From positions 10,710,518 through 10,774,517 of the forward strand of contig CM071586.1 in the NCBI GenBank assembly GCA_036426205.1: a stretch of 64,000 nucleotides of DNA. Direction: 5' to 3'. The notes under the pieces were generated by a model that searched no databases, was not told the DNA's origin, and saw only the letters and a list, made by a program, of their open reading frames with translations. The translations under genes were made by a program, and so were the position numbers. Positions 1 through 10,892 of the stretch are shown piece after piece. How positions within the stretch are numbered: the stretch's first letter is position 1; the number at the start of each line of letters is the position of its first letter. Source of the DNA: Ascaphus truei. Lineage: Eukaryota > Chordata > Amphibia > Anura > Ascaphidae.

Positions 1-319
1 CAAATGATCCATATTGGTGTATTTATATCTTATGTACACAGGCTGTCATTTCAAACACAAATATTGTATTGTATACTACGCATGCTTTTCTCAATAAAAG
101 ACAAGTTATATAAAAAAAAAAAAAACATTTCACTCGGCCCTTCTAAACAATTTCTATAAATAGCATAAGTGAAACATATAACTGTGTTACGTGACTAATC
201 TATTTCAGGCGTTTAGACCTTGGACTCTTCTACATCCGTATCCTTTGGTGGTGAGATCAGGTGTTAAATGGACTGCTGATTCCCCATTGAAACGTGCAAT
301 ATTGCAGCTCTGAAATGTA

Positions 320-648
320 CAGTAGCGGCAGCTTTTATTTGACGTAATGCCGGCGGCATGCCGGGATCTACTCCGGCTGCCGCCAGTCAAGACCGCGCGC
401 CGCCGCGTTTCCCCCACGCACCCCCCCCTCCACTTCGCGCGCATTTTACCCCCCCTTCCCGACTCCGAACCCGGCTCCTGCTCTGCCCCTCTGCTTCCCC
501 GCACCTTACTTTAAACTCCAGGGGTGTCGGGGAAGCCGGGCGCGCACGTGACTGTGACGTCACAGTGCGCCGCAACGCGCCGCGTCTCCACGCTTCCCGC
601 ACGCATCCTGCCGTGCGGGAAGTGTTCAAATAAAAGCTGCCGCTAATG
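320..648. mobile_element. GC-rich MITE with GCGGCAGC-type terminal inverted repeats
   Basis: The ends are near-perfect inverted repeats: the left end reads CAGTAGCGGCAGCTTTTATT and the right end is its complement with one or two changes. Each end is flanked by TA (318-319 and 649-650), as expected for Tc1/mariner-type insertion. The 329-bp interior is very GC-rich with no convincing gene; the short ORFs on both strands are composition artefacts. The same terminal pattern recurs at 48866-49225, at 51109/52666 and at 62893-63290, so this is a member of the family that includes the large 52.7-63.3 kb element. It could alternatively be the terminal part of a larger element that contains the forkhead gene to its right. 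Confidence 0.75.
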
Positions 649-650
649 TA

Positions 651-1676
651 CAGAGAGACAAACAAATAACATTATTTTCTATACCATGTACAGCAATGTG
701 ATGGTAACCTGACAATTATCTGTAATAGCGGTGCCATAATAGGCACATTTTGTCACCCCTTACACATTACTGTGATAATATGTTGCAATTATTAGTGTTA
801 TGACCATGTTCTCATCAACTACTAATCACCCACGTATGGTTCAAATATAGTAACATGTCAAAGGAGTAAACATTTGGCCAACATTTGACTACACACTGTG
901 TGGCACAGATGTTGCCATTGGAAAATCACTGTATCTACTGTAGCAACCTTTCTATACATATGTTCTATACATTATATTACAGCTCGGTTTGTTCCGTGAC
1001 AGTTTATAAGTATACTACAGTGATGTAATAAACAACATTACTATTTTGTTAAACACAGGTGTCCTATGGAGCTTATGTTACCAGCACATAGGTAGTGTCT
1101 TTTCAGCTATGCTGCATTACTGTACATTATTTCATAATGTTACAGTACATTAATAACCTATCATCAAATTCAATTTTGATATCATCATTGAAAAACTTAG
1201 CTGCAAGGTTAAATATAGATGTGTTACACACTTCTTCAAGACGCATGTAGCTGTTGTGCGCTATGAATAGATAACAAAAAAAATGTCTTTCCATAATTAA
1301 TGCAGTACTATCCAATTATGTGTGCTAATGTGTAGAAACTGTCCCAAATGGCACATTGCCTATTGCCTATTGCCTCACTGCATGCGACTCATCTGAATAC
1401 ATACACTGGAGAAACACAAGTGTCTTACAACAATGTTGTAGACGATGATTGACACATATGCTTCTTTATATAACACTGCTGAACTAGCACAATAACAAGA
1501 TAGATGACCATGTAATTTACATGCTTTTCAAATAAGAAATTCCAAACTATTATTACATATGAATATGTCCTCTTAACATGTTATCATGCTTTGATATGCA
1601 TCAGTACGTGTGACATCATGGTATAAAACATTATCAATATGGAGATAAACTGTTAGTGAGTGCAATTATTTTACCT
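651..1676. other. AT-rich stretch, no gene seen
   Basis: This is AT-rich sequence between the MITE and the stop of the forkhead ORF. It may hold the 3' untranslated region of that gene. I see no coding potential or recognisable repeat. Confidence 0.4.
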
Positions 1677-2318
1677 TCAAAAATGACATCCTGCGTGTCC
1701 TTGAGGAAGCATGTAGTTCACATCTGAAACATTGTTCACATGCATGTTTGATTCCATCTCTGCGAACATATGTTCATCATTTTGCATCATCGCCTCCTTG
1801 CTCCATACATCTTCGTTACTTGGGCTTAACACTTGCATGCACATGTTCTGATGCTGAATTATATCTCCCAAGAAATGCTGGTCTTCTGCATGGCTGATGA
1901 CATTGCTTCCATAACTGTGTGCACAGTTATCATATAAATATTGTGTGCTGCTACATAGTTCTTGGGGCACACCGCTGACAGCCCTCTCACATGCAGCATT
2001 AGCCATTTGACAAGTGTCGTTCTGTTCTTCTGTGAAATTACACTTTCTTTCTGTTGCTGTGCCGGCAAACAAATCATTTAATTCCCAGCAGCCATAAGTC
2101 TTCATCTGCCGAGGGAGGGTTCTAACAAAGCAGGACTGAACAGACAAGCTTCGCCTGATACCATTTTTCCATGTACTTTCTTTGGCATAGAATTTATAAT
2201 AGTCATAATGGTTGGAAATATATTCATAAATTTCTTGAAGTGTTGCACGCTTATCATCTTGTATATTAATTGCATCTGCAATTAACTGTTTGTAAGTAAT
2301 ATTAGGACGTGTCTCCAT
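1677..2318 (-). CDS. Forkhead (winged-helix) domain protein, divergent
   Basis: A 213-residue open frame with a forkhead-type domain at residues about 5-85. It matches the fold signature order: NITYKQLIADAI (helix 1), DKRATLQEIYEYISNHYDYY (helix 2 and turn), STWKNGIRRSLS..CFVR (recognition helix 3), then a wing ending GCWEL. Canonical forkheads have N-S-I-R-H-N-L-S in helix 3; here it is N-G-I-R-R-S-L-S, so the usual base-contacting His and Asn are replaced. The C-terminal ~125 residues are acidic, Met/His-rich and unlike known Fox proteins. The stop codon lies immediately before a good splice donor (GAAG then GTAAAA), so a 3' UTR intron is possible. It lies about 1 kb downstream of the Myb/SANT-like gene on the same strand. 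It could be a host Fox paralogue, but a similar gene inside the 52.7-63 kb transposon makes a transposon origin more likely. Confidence 0.75.
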   Translation of the reverse strand: METRPNITYKQLIADAINIQDDKRATLQEIYEYISNHYDYYKFYAKESTWKNGIRRSLSVQSCFVRTLPRQMKTYGCWELNDLFAGTATERKCNFTEEQNDTCQMANAACERAVSGVPQELCSSTQYLYDNCAHSYGSNVISHAEDQHFLGDIIQHQNMCMQVLSPSNEDVWSKEAMMQNDEHMFAEMESNMHVNNVSDVNYMLPQGHAGCHF

Positions 2319-3281
2319 GACTGCTCCACACTCCGTAAGTAATGTGCAAAATTCTTTTTAAAATGGCAATTACAGTTAGTTCTTACCGTGTACACCAGTG
2401 TTCGCGTTGCTACTTTTAATCTGTGAAAGTTTTAACACTCAAGGTCATATTACAAAAGAAAATGTGTATCGCCACATTACTCCCCAACACAGGTGGCTGT
2501 CTTATTTCTTGGAACTTCTAATGTACTGCACGTACAATAATGTTCCTTGTACAATATGTAACTGTTGGGTTAAAAAAAGGGGCTACTTTGTCAACAACCT
2601 TTACCAAACTTCGCTTTATTGTAACTCAGAGCAGAAAATATGTAATGTATTTTGCATTGAACACAGCTCCGTGGTGTCCTTATTAAAGGGGAAGATATTA
2701 CATTGAGCTGTAGGTTTTCTGAAAACCATTGTACATGTTCATAAGCATGTCACAACGGACACTCTAATTAGATATGTAAGACAACTTGTTTTTTTGTTTC
2801 TACAGTTTATGATGGGCCTAAATAAGTAATCGTTACAATGGTTCTCTTTCAATACCTTACAACTTTATTTACACTTCAATGAATGGTTACAAACATGCTC
2901 AGAAGACATACATACATACATGCATACATAACATGTAAATGGAGGTGATCATCTTTTGCATAAACTGAATTTAGCATTCAATGCAGCATTTTAAGCAGTT
3001 ATAATGTGTGCATTGTGGAATTAATGTAAGTGTTTGCAGTGCAAACTTCTGTCCTATTACTGCACATAACGTTAACACATTTTCAAACATATATATAATA
3101 GGCGGCCAATGGAACACATAATACAATAACTGCAATAACTAACAGAAGAACTACGCAATACGGAAACTATGCAAATTGTATCATATAGTTTGTTGAAAGC
3201 GCATTTTTGGCCTTTCAATGTTGCTTGACACTTGCATTCCGTTTCTTATAACGGCGCTTGATAAGTTTGGGCCCGGCATTT
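2319..3281. other. Intergenic stretch between two minus-strand genes
   Basis: AT-rich DNA holding, by position, the 5' flank of the forkhead gene and the 3' end of the Myb/SANT-like gene. A 102-codon open frame at 2398-2706 (+) has no recognisable features and is not called as a gene. Confidence 0.35.
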
Positions 3282-5773
3282 TCACCCAGTAACTGTGTCT
3301 GTGTCATGTTCTGTGTATGATGTATGTGCTGCAATGGCTTTGTTGGAAATCTTTTCACCTTCAATGATATGTTCTATGAGGCTGCTGTGTTCTACGCATA
3401 CTGCATTGCACTCTTCCATATCTTCGCCCATACTAGATTCAACTACTTTTGATGGACATATTTCAGTAGTACTCGTCTGACAGATATTTTCCAGAACTGC
3501 CACTCGTGTACTATTTGAAATAGTACTAGGTACTTCTAATTGCATGGCTGAGGCCCTTGCAAGTGTTGCATGTACACGATGTGGCACCCATTTTGATGTT
3601 TTTGGGCACCAAATGTGCCATAGAGAATAAATTTGCCTTCTCCTTCTTTTCAGAGAACTGGGCCTCAATACATCAAGGCAAGACTCCTGTTGTCCAGTGA
3701 CAACAATGTTATCAGGAAGAATTGACTGAACAGTTTCCAGTACAAGGCCATCCTCCAAACCTTCCTGGTTACAGGAAACCATTTCAGCCAATTCCATGTC
3801 AACAGGAACCTTACTGTCACTATTTTCTTCTTTTTTATCCTCGCATGAGGGTATCAGTACGACTGAAGATGTATCCATGTCACATGTCACTTGAGTTTGG
3901 GGGGGGGAGGGGTTCGTGTTTTCAACACTTTCCAGGAGTTGGACAGGACTTGGAGATGGGGAAAGCAATGGTCCCTCTACTGTTTGAAAGGAAGTAGCAG
4001 TACTAATTGTGTATGGCATTGCTGCGCAGTGCGGATCATTTTGTTTCATAAGTGTTTCTGAAATTGATGCCATAAATTTATTATGTTGACATATGTGTTC
4101 ATGGGTATGTTTTAAAATCTCTTTCATCTCCAGCATTTCTATCAAAAAAATTTCCTGGACGCCCATCACTTGCTCATGCCGTTGCTGATGGAGGAGCATT
4201 AATTTTTCTTCCGCTCTTTCAAAACCTGATAAGTGTTGCTGTAGGCCAACATCACCCTCATGACTAATATGTTCATGTTGGTTTGAACGGGTATTCTGTT
4301 GTGGAGACAAGGTGACTGGCCGGATGATGGGTGACAGGCTGCGTTCAATCACCATATCTGCAAATCACCAAAAAACAGATCATTAGAATTGACGGATAGA
4401 AGACACATACATACAGGCATACCCCGGTTTAAGGACACTCACTTTAAGTACACTCGCGAGTAAGTACATCTCGCTCAATAGGCAAACGGCAGCTCACGCA
4501 TGCGCCTGTCAGCACATCCTGAACAGCAATACCGACTCCCTACCTGTACTGAAGCTGTGCGCAAGCGGGGAGACTATAGAGCCCGTTACAAATGCGTTAT
4601 TTACATCAGTTATGCACATATATGACGATTACAGTACAGTACATGCATCGCTAAGTGGGGAAAAGGCAGTGCGTCACTAAGTACATTTTCGCTTTACATA
4701 CATGCTCCGGTCCCATTGCATACGTTAATGCGGGGTATGCCTGTATACATTACATCCATCTGTAATAATAAAAGTTGTTAACAATAATGTTTGCCACTGT
4801 TATAGCATGAGCATAATCAGTGTTTGACAAATCACCCAAAAATCTACTCGCCCAACCAAAAAATCTACTCGCCACCTAGTCCCGCCCCCAACCCTAGTCC
4901 CGCCCACAACCCTAGTCTCGCCCCCAACCCTAGTCTCGCTCCCAACCCCGCTTTAAAATATAATATATAAATAAAATAAATTTAATAAATTCCAAGTCAG
5001 AACAACATTCGTTTTTGACATAAATGTATTTATTGTATTACAATATACTACAATTAGTCCTTGTTACGTGTGTGTGTAAATGTCGATCTAGAAATAAAAG
5101 CCAGGTTTGAATGACTAGTTTCCTGAAACCCTTAATCAGTGTCTGGACGCCTCCGCGTCACAATATCTAAAGCAGCAATCCCGCCTGGGATCTTACCTGA
5201 TCCGCAGTCCCTCAATGTCCAGGTACCCTCATTCCCGCAATGTTATACATTGGAGGGGAGGTGTTACCTACCCGTCTTCTGGGTTAGAGGGGGGGGGGGT
5301 TCCGATGTCTTCCATGTGAAGCTTGAGTCAGATCTGGAAGAAAACAGTATAGGTTATTTCGGTGTAGTATAGGGCAGTTAAGATATATAGGGTAAATAAG
5401 AGATCCAGAAACAGAGTGTGAGACAGACACTGAGAGGGGGTGAGAGAGATAGAGGGGGTGAGAGAGAGAGAGAGACGGGGCGAGAGAGAGACGGGGCGAG
5501 AGGCGTGACGGGTTGATTGGGTGGGGTGACGGGGTGATTGGGTGGTGGGGTGACGGGGTGGTGGGGTGACGGGGTGATTGGGTGACGGGGTGATGTGACA
5601 CTTCTGGTATCACACACACACCCATGCATGCACACACACACTCTCCCATGCATACACACACACACACACTACTCTCCCATGCATGCACACACACACTACT
5701 CTCCCATGCATGCACACACACACACACACACACACTCTCCCATGCATACACAGACACACACTACTCTCCCATG

Positions 5774-5824
<51 letters not shown>

Positions 5825-5834
5825 CTCTCCCATG

Positions 5835-5865
<31 letters not shown>

Positions 5866-6337
5866 TACTCTCCCATGCATGCACACACACACACACCACA
5901 AAACACACACACACACCCATACACACACACACTCCCTACACAAAGCACCCGATAACACACACACACTACCACACATACACACACACCAACACACCATACA
6001 CACACACACACACTCCCATACACACACACCACAACTCCATACACACACACACAGACATACCACACACTCCACATCACACACTACTCTCCATGCATACAAA
6101 CACACACACACACACACACACACTACTCTCCCATGCATACACACACACTACCTCCCTCACAGCACACACCACACACACAAACCCACATACACACACACCC
6201 TACACACACACACTCCAACCACACAAACCCACACACACACACACAATCCCATACACACACACACACACTCCCCATACACATCCCCAACCAACACACACTC
6301 ACCAACAACAACACCGATACACACACACCATCACAAT

Positions 6338-6368
<31 letters not shown>

Positions 6369-6395
6369 CACACACACACAACACACACACACACA

Positions 6396-6426
<31 letters not shown>

Positions 6427-9400
6427 CACCCATACACACACACACTCCCATACACACACACACTCCCATACACACACACACTCCCATACACACACTCCCA
6501 TACACACACACACACACACACGGGGAAGAAGAGGAAAGGCCGCGCGACCGAGCACCACCACCACTGCCCAGCTAGCCCCCCGTGACCATCTCCCGCGCAG
6601 ACAGCCACGGGACCGTGGGGAAGCAGAGACCAAGGAGGTAAGGGGGGAACACCCCCGCTACCATCTCCCGCCCCGCGTGGGTATCGCGGGAAGTGGCGCG
6701 TGAAGCCGGGGTAAGCGGGGAACACCCCCACTACCATCACCCGCCCCGCGCGGGGATCGTGGGAAGCGGGAAGTGGCGCGAGGACCGGGGAAAGAAGGGG
6801 TGGAACACCCCCGCTACCATCACCCGCCCCGCGGCGCGGGTATCGGGGGAAGCGGTAAGTGGCACGGGGACCGGGGAGAGAAGGGGAGGAACACCCCCAC
6901 TACCATCACCCGCCCCGCGGGTATTGGGGGCAGCGGTAAGTGGCGCGGGGACCGGGGAGAGAAGGGGGGAACACCCCCACTACCATCACCCGACCCGCGA
7001 CGCGGGTATCGGGGGAAGCGGGAAGTGGCGCGGGAAGCCGGGGGGAGAAGGAGGGGAACACCTTGGCTTGCAGGGATGGAGCAGAGGGGCCGCAGGATGG
7101 AGGATAGGAGAGCACTTACTCTCCAACAGATCTTCTGGCAGAAAAAATGGCCGCTCGTTGGGGGCGTGCTCATATAGAGGGTAGGGGGCGGGGGGGTTTC
7201 AGTCAGCGCAAGCAGGGAAAATTTCAGCGCGTGCAGGGAAAATTTAAAAAAACAAACACGTGTGCTGCTTGGGCCAATATTTACTCGCCCGGAGGTTAAA
7301 TCCACTCGCCCCGGGCGTGTAAATGTATAGGATTGTCGAACACTGAGCATAATATCTATCCCCTTGAACACATAGTGGGTCAAAACTTAGAAATGTTGCC
7401 TGTCAATAAGGAGCGGAATAGATTTTGGATCCAACATACAGTAGGAGTACACACAAACAACATTACTTTTACTGTAAAGGCAAGTATTTCTTTACACACG
7501 TCCACAAGACACTGCAAGGGTTCTATGGTACATCAGTGGAAGTGTGTGAAACACATTTGACGTACACTGATGTTCTTCATGTACACATAAGGACAACGTG
7601 CTCATCATTAATTCGCATTACACATGCACATCACATAAACTGTGTCAGTCCATGTACAACACATAGAAAATGAATGGATTTTGCTGCCAACCCTGCGGTG
7701 TTAATCCTATTTGTCATTACACCATATAAATTCTCCTTGCACTGTAATTCTAATAGGCAACAACTTCAAGCAGCACACAACCTGATACTGTGAAGGCAAT
7801 GTGCATTTGCAGTTTTGGAAGAACAGTGTTCTAGTCTGTTGCTAACAGTGTGAAACACGTCACCATTAACAGTGTTATATGTTTGGCTGATTACATACAG
7901 GCTTCATTGCAGCTCACAGACTGTTGAATTCTGTTGCCTTCTGAAGCTCTCACCTTGTGCAAGAGGCGTGGAGGTATGGGAAGAACGTGATGGCGTTCGC
8001 GAGCTACATTCAGAATCCATGTTGATAGTTTGATCTTCTAACGGTGAAGCGGGACACACTGTGAAGTATACGGAAGCAATGTGTCCATAAAACATGCCAT
8101 GCTACAGTCCAGAACTTTTCGTATGTCACTTACATTAGCATACCATGGACAACATGTAACACTGTGGTGAAATGTTAGGATCAACACATACACATCTTCA
8201 TTTAACGTATAACTAATACCTGCAGATTATGATTAGTTTGGGTGCAGGTATGTGTTAAGGATGTGCCTCTAGTTCTGTATTTATGTTACAGACTCTGTAT
8301 ACTAGCTTACTTGTGTAATGACACAGATATCATGACATGTTCTAATTTAATTTTCATGGTTTACAACACTCACAACATTGTTATAAGCACATTTTTGACA
8401 TACAATGCCGTTCCCCAGTGACACAGAACATCTACATAATACAGACATTGGACACGATTTATATATGTAAGAAGATTACAAACCTTCCGGACATACATGC
8501 TCATACACACCAATGTCCAAATCTCCAGGCAAACCTGCTATCTGAACTGTTGGAAATTTGGCGGCAAGTTGTTCCTCTAAGGGAGTCAATGTAATCTGTT
8601 CTGCTGATGGACCTCCTCCAGTTGCTGACGCATGTAAAATGCCTTTTTGATATTTTTTCTTTAATTTTTGTTTGATATCGTCAAACCTTTTCCGACAATT
8701 ATCATGTGTTCGCTGCTGACGACCACATCCCGAAACTGCTAGTCTTATTTGTTCCCAGCATTGCCTCTTAATCAAGGAGGAGGTTTCCCCTTAAAATTGA
8801 CAAGAATATATGCATCATTTAAATGTTTTAGGTTGTCATGTCCTTGACACTTTTGTAATGTTAAGTCACATACTATGTATCGGTACAGTAATGTTACTGT
8901 GTCTATCAATAAATTTCCATAATATGTGTACGCATAAGTTAAACATTAGTGTTTACACAGTTGAACAACTTGTCTCCATTTCACATAACTGGAAACAATG
9001 ACAGCTGTTCACAAAATGGATGAACACACTGTTATAGGTCAGCAGTCAACATGTCAACTAGTCTAGTTGACATGTTGACTGCTGACCTACAGTATAACAG
9101 TGTGTTCATCCATTTTGTGATCAGCTGTCATTGTTTACAGTTATGTGAAATGGAGACAAGTTGTTCAACTGTGTAAACACTAATGTTTATGTTATGTGTA
9201 CACATATTATGGAAATAAATCCTGTGAATGATAACAAAACATTTACTTCACTTATGTATATTGAATGCAATTTGCAGCAACGTATTTTGTTACCTGCTAA
9301 CTGGCCAAATATTCGATCATAATGCTCAAGGATACAAGTGACAAGCACTCGGTTCTCCTCGTCGTTGAATTTTTGATTTCTTTTTTTCAACTGAGAACTC

Positions 9401-10051
9401 AGATGGACACTACTGGTCTCTCCCTCCTCAATTGCAAGGGACTGCATGACAAGTGCACTTTCACCATAATGAGCAGGCACACTTTCAGCACAACAGACAC
9501 TGGAATCCAAATTCAAGATCCCACCCGCTGTCACCATTGCTGTTCGACTAACACCACTGCGACCCCTTCCCCTAGCTGCACGCATCACATTTGCACCACT
9601 ACCATCTGTTACTCCTCCTCTGCACATACCTCCTCTACTTGACATACCACAACCCCTCACATGCACACCACCACCCCTCACACGCACACCTCCCCTCACA
9701 CGCAGACCAGCACCCCTCACACGCACACCACCATGCACAGCAATGACCCCTGCATCAACACTGACCACAGATGCACAACTCACCATACCTGTCACACCTG
9801 CATTCTCAAGAACGGCACCACTTGCAACCCTAGTCACTCCAGCACTCGCTCCAGCACCTCCAATCATCCGAGATGATCCAGCCACTGTTGCGCCACCATA
9901 ACCTCCTACTAAACCTGGTGCTACAGTAAGTACATGAGGTGCTCGAGATACTCCAGCAACAGCAACACTGTGCACTGCAGAACCAGTCGCAGCAACAGAC
10001 TTCACTGCTTCAGTTGCAGCCATATTGGCACTCCACGGCGGAATACGGTCC
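3282..10051 (-). CDS. Myb/SANT-like DNA-binding domain protein, four exons
   Basis: Four minus-strand exons join in phase with GT/AG sites: 10051-9294 (ATG at 10023), 8789-8484, 8058-7954 and 4357-3282, giving about 740 residues. Exon 1 encodes an Ala/Gly/Val-rich N-terminus with repeated V-R-G units (an RGG-like tract) and then the first half of a Myb/SANT-like helix bundle ([23 protein letters not shown]). Exon 2 completes it ([37 protein letters not shown]). The last exon has a His/Gln-rich helical segment (residues [11 protein letters not shown] and onward), an acidic region and a basic patch KRRRRQ likely to act as a nuclear signal. This trihelix type is known in Harbinger accessory proteins and their domesticated relatives (NAIF1, TSNARE1, MSANTD). 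No Harbinger nuclease is visible here. All exons are open, so the gene is either young or under constraint. Confidence 0.72.
4414..4743. mobile_element. Tigger-like (pogo/mariner) MITE
   Basis: A 330-bp element with terminal inverted repeats CAGGCATACCCCG and its complement, flanked by TA at 4412-4413 and 4744-4745. The CAGGCATACC start is characteristic of the Tigger/pogo branch of Tc1/mariner. It has no coding capacity and sits in intron 3 of the Myb/SANT-like gene. Confidence 0.85.
5400..6522. repeat. GA-rich and GGGTGA-type minisatellite followed by long CA microsatellite
   Basis: From 5400 to about 5600 the sequence is GAGAGA-rich and then GGTGATTGGGTGACGGG repeats. From 5612 to 6522 it is an imperfect (CA)n array interspersed with CTCTCCCATGCATACA and CTCCCATACACA units. 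The many long open frames in both strands here (His-Thr or Cys-Val repeats) are artefacts of the dinucleotide repeat. Confidence 0.9.
6630..7075. repeat. GC-rich ~75-85-bp minisatellite
   Basis: About six imperfect units, each containing GGGGAACACCCCCACTACC, ATCACCCGCCCCGCG, then GGGAAGTGGCGCG and ACCGGGGAGAGAAGGGG. The array lies inside the hAT element and ends before the subterminal repeats. Confidence 0.85.
7354..7953. other. Intron 3 sequence of the Myb/SANT-like gene
   Basis: Unremarkable AT-rich DNA between the hAT element and the third coding exon; nothing else recognised. Confidence 0.4.
8909..9218. mobile_element. Fold-back (near-perfect palindromic) MITE
   Basis: Two arms of about 150 bp (roughly 8909-9059 and 9062-9218) are inverted copies with few mismatches, meeting at TCAACTAGTCTAGTTGA. 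The arms share blocks such as TCCATTTCACATAACTG and AACACTGTTATAGGTCAGCA-type sequence. The element lies in intron 1 of the Myb/SANT-like gene and is non-coding; transcribed, it would form a long hairpin. Confidence 0.88.
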
Positions 10052-10473
10052 ACTGTTGTCAGAAAAGTATCACACAATGACACCACACACCAAAATGTAT
10101 ATGCAACAATGTCAGCTTCACACAACATAAGAGGTTTTTAATAATTACACACACAGCTGACACACACAACTGTGGGCTGTGTTTGTGTTACGTCTCTGAG
10201 ATATATGGTACAATCTTGAAGTACTGCTATGTCAGCCTGTCAGAAAGCATATCAAAATGACACTGACACTGGCTGAGGTGATTTCGCAACTGTCAGTCAG
10301 CTGCTTGGGACTTGCTCGTCATCAAAACAAAGCTATCTGCTGGGCCAAGAACGTGCGGCTGTGCATGGCGAGATTAACGCCAAATAAAGCACGCCAGAGT
10401 TCAAAATTAGTTTTGCCAAGGGTATCGGAGTATCCTGCATATGGTGAACTGAAACGGCAATTATGTGGCGATT

Positions 10474-10886
10474 TTATTGCCATGGCGGTTTTGATGAACG
10501 CAGTTCTCTGCATAGGCCCCATAGTCTTTTAAGGATAATTTCAGATAAAACTCCAGAAATGTCGCGCTGGCCTGGAGGGTCCAAATTTGCATGACTTTGA
10601 TAGTTCTGCAAACTCACAGAGCTGCTGGCTATCATATCAGCCAGGTTGGTCTTTCTGCCATCATCTTCATCTGTATTCCATTGAGGAGGACTGACTTTTC
10701 CTTCTGAGATTGCATCTTCCGTGGTGTCGTCTGTGATCAGTGGCATGGCCTGGGTAGAGGGTGTTACACACCTTTGCAGTATGGATTTACTGCACATGAC
10801 ACAGACATACAAAACAACCAGAACTGCAAACACACAGACAAATCCATTCATCAGTTTCGCTTCTAGAAAACCAACCAACATGCTAA
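10474..10886 (-). CDS. Hypothetical single-pass membrane protein (weak)
   Basis: The open frame runs 10932-10474, but its first codons lie in the LINE 3' end, so an internal Met near 10882 is the more plausible start (about 135 residues). A hydrophobic segment (GFVCVFAVLVVLYVCVMC) near the N-terminus would be a signal anchor. An acidic, Ser/Thr-rich tail follows. I recognise no family. It may be a chance frame, or an exon fragment of a host gene into which the LINE inserted just upstream. Confidence 0.25.
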
Positions 10887-10892
10887 TTCCTC

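Larger units (their letters stand above)
4818..7345. mobile_element. Non-autonomous hAT element with 8-bp target duplication
   Basis: The ends read CAGTGTTTGACAA and, inverted, CAGTGTTCGACAA. Both are flanked by the identical octamer AGCATAAT (4810-4817 and 7346-7353), which is the 8-bp target duplication of the hAT superfamily. Subterminal CTACTCGCC-type repeats occur at both ends (4847-4875 and 7272-7310). No transposase is present; the 2.5-kb interior is taken up by GA-rich DNA, a long CA/TG microsatellite and a GC-rich minisatellite. It is inserted in intron 3 of the Myb/SANT-like gene. Confidence 0.85.

Noticed and set aside
5284..6740. Many long open frames on both strands rich in His-Thr or Cys-Val
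   Set aside because: They are translations of the CA/TG microsatellite and GC minisatellite; no codon bias or family signature.
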